DNA of 32,461 nt from Woeseiaceae bacterium (GCA_028277185.1 JANQGQ010000020.1:1-32461), one strand, 5' to 3'. Shown: positions 18,974 to 26,978, numbered from the stretch's first letter. The notes: generated by a model from the sequence alone, not told the origin. A program made the numbers and translations.

Positions 18974-19849
18974 TTGACTGCTACCGTTCGAACCGCCGTG
19001 TTTCCGGTCGCGGGTCGCGGCACCCGTTTCCTTCCGGCGACGAAGGCCAGCCCCAAGGAGATGCTGCCGATCGTCGACAAGCCGCTCATTCAGTATGCGG
19101 TCGAGGAGGCCATAGCGGCCGGTGCGACCCGGCTGGTCTTCGTTACCGGCAGCTCCAAGCGTGCCATCGAAGATCACTTCGATACAGATCCCGAGCTCGA
19201 ACGGGCGCTTCAGGAGGCGGGTAAGGACGAGCTACTGGGGACGGTCCGGCGGATCGTTCCCGAGGGCGTCACCTGCGTGTACATACGCCAGGGCGAACCG
19301 CTCGGTCTGGGGCACGCGGTGCTCTGCGCGCGGCCCGCGGTTGGCGACGAACCCTTTTTCGTGCATCTCGCCGATGACCTGATCAAGGGCAGTCCGGGCT
19401 GCCTGACGCAAATGGCCGATGAGCATGCACGTCATCGCGGCAGCGTCATTGCGGTAGAGACCGTACCGCCCGAAGACACGTCGAGTTACGGCATCGTCGC
19501 GGTCGACGCAGGCGCCGACCAACGACTGACCGAGATCGTCGAAAAGCCCAAGCCGGCGGACGCACCGTCGAATCTCGCGGTCGTTGGCCGATATCTGCTA
19601 GTCCCGGAAGTATTCGACAAGCTGGAAACGACAGGGCGCGGAGCCGGCGGCGAGATCCAGCTCACCGATGCAATAGCCGATCTGCTCCTGGAAAAGCCGG
19701 TGCACGCCTATGCGTTCGACGGCGAGCGTTACGACTGCGGCAGCAAACTCGGGTATCTGCAGGCCACGGTGGCCTACGGCCTCGAGCACCCCGCGACCGG
19801 GACGCCTTTCAGGAAGCATCTGCAAACGGTTCTCACGTCGGACGCCTAG
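18974..19849 (+). CDS. galU: UTP-glucose-1-phosphate uridylyltransferase
   Basis: GalU makes UDP-glucose for surface polysaccharides and related glycosylation. The 291-residue protein opens with the nucleotide-binding [20 protein letters not shown] and has [20 protein letters not shown] and the GEIQLTDAI active-site block near the C-terminus. The start is a TTG at 18974 with GGAG 7 bp upstream, giving [14 protein letters not shown]; an ATG exists only further upstream and out of frame. It is followed after 18 bp by the cupin-like gene. Confidence 0.95.
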   Translation: MTATVRTAVFPVAGRGTRFLPATKASPKEMLPIVDKPLIQYAVEEAIAAGATRLVFVTGSSKRAIEDHFDTDPELERALQEAGKDELLGTVRRIVPEGVTCVYIRQGEPLGLGHAVLCARPAVGDEPFFVHLADDLIKGSPGCLTQMADEHARHRGSVIAVETVPPEDTSSYGIVAVDAGADQRLTEIVEKPKPADAPSNLAVVGRYLLVPEVFDKLETTGRGAGGEIQLTDAIADLLLEKPVHAYAFDGERYDCGSKLGYLQATVAYGLEHPATGTPFRKHLQTVLTSDA

Positions 19850-19867
19850 TCTCCTGCGAGTGATGCA

Positions 19868-20896
19868 ATGACCGACTTCGACGCGCTGGAGCCCATTCCC
19901 GAGCTCAGTGCGATCGATGCGGCAACGCTTGCTGACGAGATTGTCCCGAACCACCGGCCGGTGCTCGTTCGGGGTCGGTTCCACGACTGGCCGATCGTCA
20001 CCCGCTTCCGCGACGGAGAAGGCGAAGACTATGTTCGCTCGTTCGCGGAATCGCATGCGGTCCAGGCCTTTCGCGGCTCCGGCGACATGCATGGCCGCTA
20101 TTTCTATAGCGACGACTTCCGCGGTGTGAATTTCGAGCGCATCGAGCTGCCTCTGGGCGTTTTGCTCGATGAGCTGCGAGCGGATGCAGATCGCGACAGA
20201 CCGGTACCGTTGTACGCGGGAGCTATCCCGCTAAAGGGACCGCTGTCCGGATTGCTCGAGGAGAACGCGAACCGCTTGCTCCCCTCATCGGTCGAACAGC
20301 TGTCGTCACTCTGGATCGGCAATCGCGGCGTTACCGCGACACACTACGACCTGCCGCAAAACATCGCCGTGGTCGTGGCCGGCAGGCGCCGTTTCACGCT
20401 GTTCCCACCGGAGCAGCTCGACAATCTGTATCTCGGCCCCTTGGACAACACGCTTGCCGGGCAGCCGATCAGCATGGTCCACCTGCACGAGCCGGATTTT
20501 GGACGCTTTCCTCGTTTTCGCGATGCACTGAACGCCGCGATGACTGCGGTGCTCGAGCCGGGTGACGTGCTCTACCTGCCCAGCATGTGGTTTCACAACG
20601 TCGAGTCGCTGGATCGTCTCGGCGTACTGGTGAATTTCTGGTGGCGCGATGCGGCGGCCCACATGTTCACGCCGATGTTCACGATGCTGCATGCGATGCT
20701 GTCGATCAAAGGTTTGCCTGAATACGAGAAAGAGTGCTGGCACCGCATGTTCGAGCAGTACGTCTTCGAAACCAACGGCGATCCGATGGCGCACCTTCCG
20801 GAGCACGCGCGAGGTTTCTTTGGGGAGATGACGCCGGAGAAGGTCGCTCGCCTGCGCTTGTACCTGCTGCACAGCCTTGGCGGCAAACCGAGGTAG
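19868..20896 (+). CDS. Cupin-like (JmjC-type) domain protein, probable Fe(II)/2-oxoglutarate oxygenase
   Basis: The 342-residue protein matches the cupin_8/JmjC-like pattern. An N-terminal segment (HRPVLVRGRFHDWPIV) is typical of this group. The metal motif HxD is H159-Y-D161 (THYDLPQNI), followed by GRRRFTLFPPEQLDNLYLGPLD, and the distal His is H243 in YLPSMWFHNV. This supports an iron and 2-oxoglutarate dependent hydroxylase, but the substrate (protein side chain or small molecule) cannot be read from sequence. It follows galU by 18 bp and may share its transcript. It ends 24 bp before the toxin-antitoxin operator. Confidence 0.8.
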   Translation: MTDFDALEPIPELSAIDAATLADEIVPNHRPVLVRGRFHDWPIVTRFRDGEGEDYVRSFAESHAVQAFRGSGDMHGRYFYSDDFRGVNFERIELPLGVLLDELRADADRDRPVPLYAGAIPLKGPLSGLLEENANRLLPSSVEQLSSLWIGNRGVTATHYDLPQNIAVVVAGRRRFTLFPPEQLDNLYLGPLDNTLAGQPISMVHLHEPDFGRFPRFRDALNAAMTAVLEPGDVLYLPSMWFHNVESLDRLGVLVNFWWRDAAAHMFTPMFTMLHAMLSIKGLPEYEKECWHRMFEQYVFETNGDPMAHLPEHARGFFGEMTPEKVARLRLYLLHSLGGKPR

Positions 20897-20920
20897 TCGT
20901 TAGTGACAACAAGACCCGGA

Positions 20921-20949
20921 CAGTGGGTGGCATAATATGCCACCCACTG
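20921..20949. promoter_or_regulatory. 13-bp perfect palindrome, probable operator of the ParD/ParE pair
   Basis: CAGTGGGTGGCAT at 20921-20933 is mirrored by ATGCCACCCACTG at 20937-20949 around an AAT centre. It lies 28 bp before the antitoxin ATG. The centre contains CATAAT, a -10-like hexamer, so a repressor bound here would cover a promoter. ParD-type antitoxins are known to bind such repeats. No T-run follows, arguing against a terminator for the cupin gene. Confidence 0.75.
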
Positions 20950-20977
20950 ATAGGCTAACGTCATAGCGAGAGGTCCG

Positions 20978-21262
20978 ATGCCTGCAAAGCGCACAAAAAA
21001 CGTAGTTCTGACGGATTATCACGTCGGCTTTCTCGATCGACTGGTGAAATCCGGCCGCTACCAAAACGCGAGCGAAGTCATGCGTGATGGCCTTCGTGCG
21101 TTGGAGGAACGGTTGAAACGCGAAGAGGCCGAACTGGCGGAAGTGCGAAGCCGCATCGGTCTTTCGCTTGACCAACTGGAGAGCGGTAACTGCGCTGAAG
21201 GTTCGGTTGGTGAGGTGTTCGACAGGGCCTTGGCGAATGCCAGGAAACGTCAGGGCGTGTGA
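20978..21262 (+). CDS. parD: ParD-family type II antitoxin
   Basis: The 94-residue protein has an N-terminal ribbon-helix-helix pattern (KNVVLTDYHVGFLDRLVKSGRYQNASEVMRDGLRALEER split over residues 7-45), the hallmark of ParD-type antitoxins that bind DNA as dimers and neutralise the toxin with their C-terminal part. AGAGG lies 4 bp before the ATG. It overlaps the toxin gene by 4 bp (GTGA). The strong palindrome directly upstream fits autoregulation. The pair interrupts an otherwise conserved chromosome, which suggests acquisition by transfer. Confidence 0.9.
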   Translation: MPAKRTKNVVLTDYHVGFLDRLVKSGRYQNASEVMRDGLRALEERLKREEAELAEVRSRIGLSLDQLESGNCAEGSVGEVFDRALANARKRQGV

Positions 21263-21597
21263 AGGACACCAGAATATCTTCGGCGGCAGCAGCCGCCCTC
21301 GCCGATATTCTGGAGTTCTCGATACAACGGTGGGGCTTGGTTCGTGCGGAACGATACAAGCAGGAACTCCTCGATCGGGTTTGTTCTGTGGCTCGGGGCG
21401 AGCCACCCGCTCCCAAATCTTGTGAAGTCCTTATGCGCGGCAAACGAAATGCAGCGGGGCTCTGCTACTGCGCGGTCGGCCGCCATTTCATCGTTCTTCG
21501 CGAAACAGCTACCAGTATCGAAGTGGTCGAATTCTTCCATCAGAGCCGGGACCTTGATCGCTTGATTAGCCGGCTCGCCGTCGGTGGGGGAGAGTGA
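21259..21597 (+). CDS. parE: ParE/RelE-superfamily toxin
   Basis: The 112-residue protein begins at a GTG overlapping the antitoxin stop. The pattern ISSAAAAALADILEFSIQRWG, the basic middle (MRGKRNAAGLCYCAVGRHFIVLRE) and the C-terminal VVEFFHQSRDLDRLI are those of ParE toxins, which poison DNA gyrase in characterised cases. The middle is more compact than in RelE ribonucleases. Toxin activity is inferred from family and context. Two hairpins sit in its coding sequence (separate entries). Confidence 0.88.
   Translation: MKDTRISSAAAAALADILEFSIQRWGLVRAERYKQELLDRVCSVARGEPPAPKSCEVLMRGKRNAAGLCYCAVGRHFIVLRETATSIEVVEFFHQSRDLDRLISRLAVGGGE
21269..21313 (+). repeat. Nested inverted repeat at the start of the toxin gene
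   Basis: CCAGAATATC (21269-21278) pairs with GATATTCTGG (21304-21313), and inside it GGCGGC (21282-21287) pairs with GCCGCC (21292-21297) around AGCA. The hairpin covers codons 4-19 of parE, starting 7 nt after the GTG start codon, where an RNA stem could hinder initiation. Confidence 0.8.
21388..21406 (+). repeat. Second inverted repeat within the toxin gene
   Basis: GTGGCTC (21388-21394) pairs with GAGCCAC (21400-21406) around a 5-nt GGGGC loop. Seven-base repeats occur by chance in GC-rich DNA, so meaning is uncertain. Confidence 0.45.
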
Positions 21598-21621
21598 CGG
21601 GGGATCGCTCAGTTGGAAGAT

Positions 21622-22032
21622 ATGTCATCAGAATTGCAGTACTCCGTCGACGTACCCGGCGTTGATGAGTTTGTCGGGCTGCGTATCGACGCCGGGCTGA
21701 GTGAAAAGAGCGTGGATGCCGCTACCAGAGGCCTGGCCGGAACCTGTTTCTCGGTGTGCGCTCGGGACGCGGACAGGCTGGTTGGCATGGGCCGGGTCAT
21801 CGGAGATGGAGGCTGCTTTTATCAGGTCGTCGATATCGCCGTGCATCCGGACTACCAACGGCATGGAATCGGCTATCAGATTATGGCCAGACTGATGGAC
21901 CAACTAAGGGCGGGGGCACCAAGTACCGCCTACGTGAGTCTCATCGCGGACGGCAATGCCTGGAAGTTGTACGAGAAGTTCGGTTTCGAATTCACCGCGC
22001 CGGTGTCGGTGGGCATGGCGCTCAGGCTTTAG
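21622..22032 (+). CDS. GNAT-family N-acetyltransferase
   Basis: The ~136-residue protein has the acetyl-CoA-binding motif A of the GNAT fold: VVDIAVHPDYQRHGIGYQIM (Q/R-x-x-G-x-G as QRHGIG), a preceding DRLVGMGRVIGDGGCFYQ strand pair, and the late NAWKLYEKFGFE block. The substrate is unknown. ATG at 21622 is chosen, though its purine-rich stretch is very close; a TTG at 21613 is possible. It follows the toxin by 24 bp on the same strand and may be co-transcribed. Such small acetyltransferases can belong to toxin systems, but this one looks like a general GNAT, lacking the upstream DUF1778-type antitoxin. Confidence 0.85.
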   Translation: MSSELQYSVDVPGVDEFVGLRIDAGLSEKSVDAATRGLAGTCFSVCARDADRLVGMGRVIGDGGCFYQVVDIAVHPDYQRHGIGYQIMARLMDQLRAGAPSTAYVSLIADGNAWKLYEKFGFEFTAPVSVGMALRL

Positions 22033-22049
22033 TGTTGTCGTCTCGCAGG

Positions 22050-22065
22050 GCGTGGTCTCAGGACC
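22050..22065. other. Hairpin between the convergent GNAT and membrane-protein genes
   Basis: GTGGTC and GACCAC pair around TCAG in the 65-bp convergent spacer; a second stem CGGTTG/CAACCG (22091-22108) overlaps the stop of the membrane-protein gene. Neither has a T-run. They may end transcription weakly from either side. Confidence 0.35.
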
Positions 22066-22097
22066 ACCCAACCATTGAACCGGATTTCAGCGGTTGG

Positions 22098-22907
22098 TCA
22101 GTCAACCGGATCGAACTGGCCCGACATCCCGATCAGTACGTCGCCGCAAGAAACACCTAGCCCGAAAACCTGTCCCACAGGCGCAGTGAAGTCTATGCAA
22201 GATGTCAGCATCTGGCCTCTGGCGCCGCTCACGTTCCTGAACACGCGGAGTTCCAGATCGGCCTCTTGAGCGGACGCATCCAGAATAATCATATCGACGA
22301 TGTATCCGTCCAGCCGCAGGGTTGAGAACGTTCCAACACGCATCTGAAACTCGCCCGCGCCTTCGACAGTCTGGCTACCGACTTCGATATCTATGCTCAC
22401 GTCAGCCGCGTATACGGCATCGGGCCAGGAGCTGAACAGGAACCACCCCTGCAAAGCGAATCCCGAGATCGCGGCGACGGCGATTCCTGAAGACATTTTC
22501 CGAATGCTCGCACGATTCTCCGGAGTCACCGTTGGGACAGGGGTTGCCGCAAGCCATCCCATCAGGAATATCCAGACGGCATCTGCCCCAGCCATCAGGT
22601 AGCTATCAGTATATGTCTCGTACCCTCGATAGCTGATCAGGGTTGCCACCGCAGCCAGAATCAGAACGTGGCGGGACCATCGCGCACCGAATATCCGGGC
22701 AAACCCTCCAACGAGAGTTCCAAAGAAGCCGATCGTCGCCGCGACCAGAAAGACATAGCCGGGTCCGGTCCACATTCGCCAGTCCCGAATACTCTGGATC
22801 TCGTCGTATTCGGGTGACGTAATCAGCATATCGTCCGGGGTCATTATGAACGCCATGACCAATAGCATTGCCGCGGTGACGATTCGATCTCTGATAGGGG
22901 GTGACAA
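22098..22907 (-). CDS. Unrecognised multi-pass membrane protein with an extracytoplasmic C-terminal domain
   Basis: I do not recognise a family. The protein shows about five hydrophobic segments (starting at IVTAAMLLVMAFIM, then YVFLVAATIGFFGTLVGG, VLILAAVATLI, AVWIFLMGWLAA and GIAVAAISGFALQGWFLF), followed by about 100 polar residues with two cysteines (SCIDF and SCGDV) that could form a disulphide outside the membrane. The frame is open to an ATG at 23000, but that start lacks a Shine-Dalgarno sequence and adds a polar extension next to a terminator. A TTG at 22907 with GGAG 9 bp upstream is preferred. Its codons look less GC-biased than the housekeeping neighbours, suggesting transfer. It could be wholly strain-specific. 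Confidence 0.6.
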   Translation of the reverse strand: MSPPIRDRIVTAAMLLVMAFIMTPDDMLITSPEYDEIQSIRDWRMWTGPGYVFLVAATIGFFGTLVGGFARIFGARWSRHVLILAAVATLISYRGYETYTDSYLMAGADAVWIFLMGWLAATPVPTVTPENRASIRKMSSGIAVAAISGFALQGWFLFSSWPDAVYAADVSIDIEVGSQTVEGAGEFQMRVGTFSTLRLDGYIVDMIILDASAQEADLELRVFRNVSGARGQMLTSCIDFTAPVGQVFGLGVSCGDVLIGMSGQFDPVD

Positions 22908-23020
22908 GTTGAGTGACTCCGCGTTTATGTGCGTCAGAGAGTGGCCCAAGGATGCTGTTTGCGTCAGGAACATACCAGCTGGAGTGAGAGTGCGGGTCAT
23001 CCGGCCGGACGGCTCGCCTG

Positions 23021-23053
23021 AAACAAAAAGGGCCTCAGAAACTGAGGCCCTTT
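23021..23053 (-). terminator. Rho-independent terminator after tRNA-Asn
   Basis: A perfect 12-bp stem (AAAGGGCCTCAG against CTGAGGCCCTTT) with a 3-nt loop lies 8 bp past the tRNA 3' end. On the minus strand it is followed by TTTTTGTTT. The symmetric A and T ends could also stop plus-strand transcripts. Confidence 0.9.
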
Positions 23054-23060
23054 CGATGTT

Positions 23061-23136
23061 TGGCTCCCCGACCCGGACTCGAACCAGGGACCAAGTGATT
23101 AACAGTCACTCGCTCTACCAACTGAGCTATCGGGGA
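23061..23136 (-). tRNA. tRNA-Asn (anticodon GTT)
   Basis: The minus strand folds as a complete 76-nt tRNA: 7-bp acceptor TCCCCGA/TCGGGGA, D-arm AGCTCAGTTGGTAGAGC, anticodon loop CTGTTAA giving GTT, T-loop GGTTCGAGTCC, and an encoded CCA. It lies between the aspC gene and a terminator, with its own promoter overlapping the aspC stop. Confidence 0.97.
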
Positions 23137-23181
23137 ATGTGATGGTTCCCGGGAGAACCGCTCGCACTCGCGAGGGCCGAA

Positions 23182-23210
23182 ATTCTCGTAGAGCCCCCGG
23201 ATGAAGTCAA
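23182..23210 (-). promoter_or_regulatory. Sigma-70 promoter for tRNA-Asn
   Basis: On the minus strand TTGACT (23210-23205, 5 of 6) and GAGAAT (23187-23182, 4 of 6) are 17 bp apart. The -35 element includes the aspC stop codon. Transcription would start near 23175, leaving a ~39-nt leader to be processed off the tRNA. Confidence 0.65.
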
Positions 23211-24391
23211 GCTGACAGTGCGGATTTGAGGCGTCCGAGAGCGATTTCAAGGTCGTCGAGGCCCGCCGCAAACGACAGGCGCACGAAGCCCGGCGCACCG
23301 AACGCCGAACCCGGTACGAGAGCAACACGGGCTTGTTCGAGCAGGCGCTCGCAGAGGTCGATGTCGCCTTCGAGACCGAGCTTCCGGGTGGCGCCCCGGA
23401 TTTCCGGGAAAGCGTAAAACGTGCCCGCGCTGGGGTGGCAGCGGACGCCGTCGATCGCATTGAGCGCGGCGACCACGGCAGCGTGACGCGCGCGGTAGGC
23501 TTCGACCATCCCTACGATCGGCTCCTGGCTGCCGTTCAGCGCCGCAACGGCCGCCGCCTGCGACACGCTGCAGGGATTGGACGTGGATTGACTCTGAACG
23601 GTGGTCATCGCCTCGATCAGCCAGCGGGGACCCGCGGCGTAGCCGATACGCCAGCCGGTCATTGCATATACTTTTGACACGCCGTTCACGGTGACGCAGC
23701 GCTCGGCCAGCGACGGGCAGACCGCGGCGAACGTCGCATGTTCGCCGCCGTCCAGACGGATGTGCTCGTAGATGTCGTCGGCGACGACCAGCACTTCCGG
23801 CCAGTCTTCGAGAACCTCGCCGAGGCGCCCGAGCTCGGCTGCGGAGTAAGCGGCGCCGGTCGGGTTGCAGGGACTGTTCAGCAGCAACAGCCGGCTGCGT
23901 TTCGTCAGTGCGGCTTCGAGGGACGTCGGGGTGAGCTTGAAGCCGGAGTCGTAGTCGGCGCGCGCGATGACGGGTTCGGCGCCGGCAAGCCGGACCATCT
24001 CGGGATAGGAGACCCAGTAGGGCGCCGGAACGATCGCCTCCATGCCCTCGTCGAGCCACGCCTGACACAGGTTGAAAATCGACTGCTTGGCACCACCTGA
24101 CACCAGAATGTCCGCGTCGCCGTACTCGAGGCCGTTCTCCCGCCGAAGCTTGTCCCGGATCGCCGCCTTGAGCTCCGCGGTTCCGCTGATAGCCGTGTAG
24201 CGGGTCTTGCCGGAATCGATCGCGGCGTGGGCGGCATCGCGAATGTGCTCGGGCGTGTCGAAATCCGGTTCACCGGTACCGAGATTGATGATGTCGACAC
24301 CCGCCTGACGCAGCGTAATGGCGCGGGCGAGGACCGTACCGGTTGCCGAAGGCCGCACCCGCGCGACGCGATTTGAAACTGTTAGACTCAC
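23207..24391 (-). CDS. aspC: Class I pyridoxal phosphate aminotransferase, aspartate aminotransferase type
   Basis: The 394-residue protein is a fold-type I aminotransferase of the subgroup Ib (bacterial aspartate aminotransferase): [10 protein letters not shown] near the start, [25 protein letters not shown], the [11 protein letters not shown]sp/Tyr block and the PLP lysine in [16 protein letters not shown]. It interconverts aspartate or related amino acids with 2-oxoglutarate; activity on aromatic amino acids or prephenate is possible in this subgroup. The GTG at 24391 is chosen because GGAGG lies 7 bp upstream; ATGs at 24418 and 24442 would run into uvrB. It is divergent from uvrB, with start codons only 25 bp apart. 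Confidence 0.9.
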   Translation of the reverse strand: MSLTVSNRVARVRPSATGTVLARAITLRQAGVDIINLGTGEPDFDTPEHIRDAAHAAIDSGKTRYTAISGTAELKAAIRDKLRRENGLEYGDADILVSGGAKQSIFNLCQAWLDEGMEAIVPAPYWVSYPEMVRLAGAEPVIARADYDSGFKLTPTSLEAALTKRSRLLLLNSPCNPTGAAYSAAELGRLGEVLEDWPEVLVVADDIYEHIRLDGGEHATFAAVCPSLAERCVTVNGVSKVYAMTGWRIGYAAGPRWLIEAMTTVQSQSTSNPCSVSQAAAVAALNGSQEPIVGMVEAYRARHAAVVAALNAIDGVRCHPSAGTFYAFPEIRGATRKLGLEGDIDLCERLLEQARVALVPGSAFGAPGFVRLSFAAGLDDLEIALGRLKSALSA

Positions 24392-24393
24392 AG
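24379..24393 (+). promoter_or_regulatory. Possible uvrB promoter with a near-LexA sequence
   Basis: TGTTAGACT (24380-24388) is an extended -10-like element that would start transcription about 20 bp before the uvrB ATG. It lies inside CTG-N9-CAG, one base shorter than the CTG-N10-CAG SOS box of gammaproteobacterial LexA. It also covers the aspC start codon. Confidence 0.35.
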
Positions 24394-24416
24394 GCTTGCC
24401 TCCGGAAGACGCCGCC

Positions 24417-26456
24417 ATGGTACGTGAATCGACGCTAACCAAGGAACAGAAAACGCATTCCGATGCCCTCGAACTCGTCTCGGACTACGAGCCGGCCGGC
24501 GACCAGGTGTCGGCGATCGGCGGTCTCGTCGAAGGACTGAACGACGGACTGGCGCGGCAAATCCTGCTCGGCGTCACGGGTTCCGGCAAGACGTTCACGA
24601 TGGCCAGCGTCATCGACAAGGTTCAGCGCCCCGCCATCGTGCTCGCGCCGAACAAGACCCTGGCCGCTCAGCTCTACGGGGAGATGCGTGAGTTCTTCCC
24701 GAACAACGCGGTCGAGTACTTCGTTTCTTACTACGACTACTACCAGCCGGAAGCCTACGTGCCGAGTTCCGATACCTACATCGAGAAAGACGCATCGGTC
24801 AACCAGCACATCGAGCAGATGCGTTTGTCGGCGACCAAGGCACTCATCGAGCGGCCCGATGCCATCATAGTAGCGACGGTGTCGGCGATTTACGGTCTCG
24901 GCGACCCGGAGGCCTACTTCAGCATGGTGCTGCACCTGGTCCGCGGTGATCGCACGGATCAGCGCAGTCTGCTGCGCCGTCTCGCCGAATTGCAGTACAC
25001 GCGAAACGAGATGGAGCTGTCGCAGGGTACGTACCGCGTTCGCGGAGACGTCATCGACGTGTTTCCGGCCGAGTCGGAGCGCGAGGCGGTCCGGATCGAG
25101 CTGTTCGACGACGAAATCGAATCCCTTGCTTTCTTCGATCCGCTCACAGGCGAAGTTCTGCGCAAGGTCGCGCGGCTGACGATCTTTCCGAAGACGCATT
25201 ACGTCACGCCGCGCGAGCGCTTGCTCGAAGCGTGCGAACACATCAAGGCGGAGCTCAAGGAGCGTCTCGAGTACCTTCGCAAGTACGACAAGCTGCTGGA
25301 GGCACAACGTCTCGAGCAGCGCACGATGTTCGATCTGGAGATGATCCGCGAGCTCGGCTACTGCACCGGCATCGAGAACTACTCACGCTACCTGTCCGGC
25401 AGGGCGGAGGGCCAGCCGCCGCCATGCCTGTTCGACTACGTGCCGCCGCACGCGCTGTTGGTCATCGACGAAAGCCACGTCACGGTCCCACAGCTCGGCG
25501 GCATGTACCGCGGCGACCGGTCGCGCAAGGAGACGCTCGTCGAGTACGGGTTTCGGCTGCCGTCGGCGCTGGACAATCGCCCCTTGCGGTTCGAAGAGTT
25601 CGAGCGCCTGTCGCCTCAGACCGTGTACGTTTCGGCGACGCCGGGCGACTACGAACGCCAGCATGCGGATCAGGTTGTCGAGCAGGTCGTCCGACCGACC
25701 GGGCTCGTCGATCCAATGGTCGAAGTGCGGCCGGCCAGCACGCAGGTGGACGACGTGCTGTCCGAGATCGCGCGGCGTGTGGCAGTCAACGAACGCGTTC
25801 TCATCACGACGCTGACGAAGCGGATGGCGGAGGACCTGACTGACTACCTGATGGAGCACGGCACTCGGGTCCGCTATCTCCACTCCGACATCAACACGGT
25901 GGAGCGGACAGAGATCATCCGCGATCTTCGGCTCGGTGAATTCGACGTGCTCGTGGGCATCAACCTCCTTCGGGAGGGGCTGGACATGCCCGAGGTATCG
26001 CTGGTCGCCATATTCGATGCCGACAAAGAGGGCTTCCTGCGCTCCGACCGCTCGCTGATTCAGACCATCGGGCGCGCAGCCCGCAACATCAACGGCACGG
26101 CAATTCTCTACGCCGACTCCGTAACCGGATCGATGCAGCGTGCGATCGACGAGACCAATCGGCGACGCGACAAGCAGGTCGCGCACAATGAGGCGCTGGG
26201 CATCGAGCCGCGGACGATCCAAAAGCAGGTCGCCGACATCATGGAGGCGTCCTACCCGGTTCCGGGACGCGGTCCGCGTAAGGTGGCCGAGCCTCGCTCG
26301 GCTTACGAGACGATGACCCCGGAGCAACTCAATCGCGAGGCGGCGAAACTCGAGAAGCGGATGCTCAAGGCGGCCCGGGATCTCGAGTTCGAGGAAGCCG
26401 CGAAGCTGCGCGATGAGATCGGCCGGATTCGGGAGCATGAGCTGGGGCTGGCGTAG
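24417..26456 (+). CDS. uvrB: Excinuclease ABC subunit B
   Basis: UvrB verifies DNA damage after UvrA loading and recruits UvrC in nucleotide excision repair. The 679-residue length fits (673 in E. coli). The Walker A motif is [10 protein letters not shown], the beta-hairpin [20 protein letters not shown], the DEAD-like VIDESHV, the helicase motifs [18 protein letters not shown] and QTIGRAARN, and the C-terminal UvrC-binding UVR motif ([21 protein letters not shown]). ATG at 24417 has GGAAG 9 bp upstream; the longer frame to 24318 lies over aspC. SOS control is possible but not shown by a canonical LexA site. Confidence 0.97.
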   Translation: MVRESTLTKEQKTHSDALELVSDYEPAGDQVSAIGGLVEGLNDGLARQILLGVTGSGKTFTMASVIDKVQRPAIVLAPNKTLAAQLYGEMREFFPNNAVEYFVSYYDYYQPEAYVPSSDTYIEKDASVNQHIEQMRLSATKALIERPDAIIVATVSAIYGLGDPEAYFSMVLHLVRGDRTDQRSLLRRLAELQYTRNEMELSQGTYRVRGDVIDVFPAESEREAVRIELFDDEIESLAFFDPLTGEVLRKVARLTIFPKTHYVTPRERLLEACEHIKAELKERLEYLRKYDKLLEAQRLEQRTMFDLEMIRELGYCTGIENYSRYLSGRAEGQPPPCLFDYVPPHALLVIDESHVTVPQLGGMYRGDRSRKETLVEYGFRLPSALDNRPLRFEEFERLSPQTVYVSATPGDYERQHADQVVEQVVRPTGLVDPMVEVRPASTQVDDVLSEIARRVAVNERVLITTLTKRMAEDLTDYLMEHGTRVRYLHSDINTVERTEIIRDLRLGEFDVLVGINLLREGLDMPEVSLVAIFDADKEGFLRSDRSLIQTIGRAARNINGTAILYADSVTGSMQRAIDETNRRRDKQVAHNEALGIEPRTIQKQVADIMEASYPVPGRGPRKVAEPRSAYETMTPEQLNREAAKLEKRMLKAARDLEFEEAAKLRDEIGRIREHELGLA

Positions 26457-26600
26457 GACCGCCGGGAGGAGGGGTGTTGATTAGGTGCGGGGCGTTGAGT
26501 ATCGTACGCGGCCCGCGATTGGGGACTAGAGCAAATGCGGCGATGGCTCCGATTTGAGACCGCGTCGTGAAGTGTCGATGCGGAGGATCGGGGCAGTTAA

Positions 26601-26620
26601 GACGGGATAAGACGGGATAA
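26601..26620 (+). repeat. Tandem 10-bp repeat before tRNA-Val
   Basis: GACGGGATAA occurs twice in a row directly upstream of the tRNA. The GATAA parts resemble -10 hexamers near the expected place for a tRNA promoter, but no good -35 is seen. The rest of the uvrB to tRNA spacer (26457-26600) shows nothing I can interpret. Confidence 0.6.
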
Positions 26621-26623
26621 ATA

Positions 26624-26698
26624 GGGCGATTAGCTCAGGGGTAGAGCGCCACGTTGACATCGTGGAGGTCGGTGGTTCGAAACCACCATCGCCCACCA
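26624..26698 (+). tRNA. tRNA-Val (anticodon GAC)
   Basis: A complete 75-nt tRNA: acceptor GGGCGAT/ATCGCCC, D-arm GCTCAGGGGTAGAGC, anticodon stem CCACG/CGTGG with loop TTGACAT giving GAC, T-arm GGTGG-TTCGAAA-CCACC, and an encoded ACCA. No terminator follows before the tandem repeat and the infC promoter. Confidence 0.97.
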
Positions 26699-26912
26699 AT
26701 TTTCGGAAAGAGCGGACCCTCCAGCGGGTTCAATGCCGTCGCAAATCCGGAACCCAGCGGCCGAAACGAACCACCGGTGCTCAGTTTGAGTCGGTTCGAA
26801 ACCACCATCGCCCACCAATTCCGTAAAGACCGGACCCTCCAGCGGAGTCAATGCTGTCGCAGCGCTGAGTCCGGGCGATCCGCCTGAACCGGCAGCGCTC
26901 TGTTTGAGTCGG
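26674..26912 (+). repeat. Imperfect tandem duplication (two ~119-bp units) containing the tRNA-Val 3' end
   Basis: Unit 1 begins at 26674 in the tRNA T-arm and unit 2 at 26793. The first 28 bases, covering the T-loop, acceptor 3' strand, CCA and four bases beyond, are identical. Downstream parts are similar with substitutions (for example CGGACCCTCCAGCGG in both, and both end in GTTTGAGTCGG). Unit 2 therefore holds a tRNA 3' remnant (26793-26817) that lacks the D-arm, anticodon arm and half the T-stem, so it is not a functional tRNA. No ORF of note lies here. Confidence 0.85.
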
Positions 26913-26942
26913 ATATTCCTAGCATTTCTGCGCCGTTACGGC

Positions 26943-26971
26943 TTGTGTTGGGCCAGGCAGCCCGATAGAAT
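26943..26971 (+). promoter_or_regulatory. Promoter for the infC operon
   Basis: TTGTGT (26943-26948) and TAGAAT (26966-26971, 5 of 6) are exactly 17 bp apart. Transcription would start near 26978, just at the foot of a terminator-like hairpin and about 64 bp before the infC start. Confidence 0.65.
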
Positions 26972-26978
26972 CCCCGTC

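Noticed and set aside
20897..23060. Genomic island integrated in tRNA-Asn
   Set aside because: The accessory genes lie past the tRNA 3' end, but I see no repeat of that 3' end on the far side and no integrase.
24379..24393. Canonical LexA box before uvrB
   Set aside because: The CTG and CAG halves are 9 bases apart instead of 10, so it is reported only as a near match.
26793..26817. Second tRNA-Val gene
   Set aside because: Only the T-loop and acceptor 3' strand are present; the D and anticodon arms and half of the T-stem are missing.
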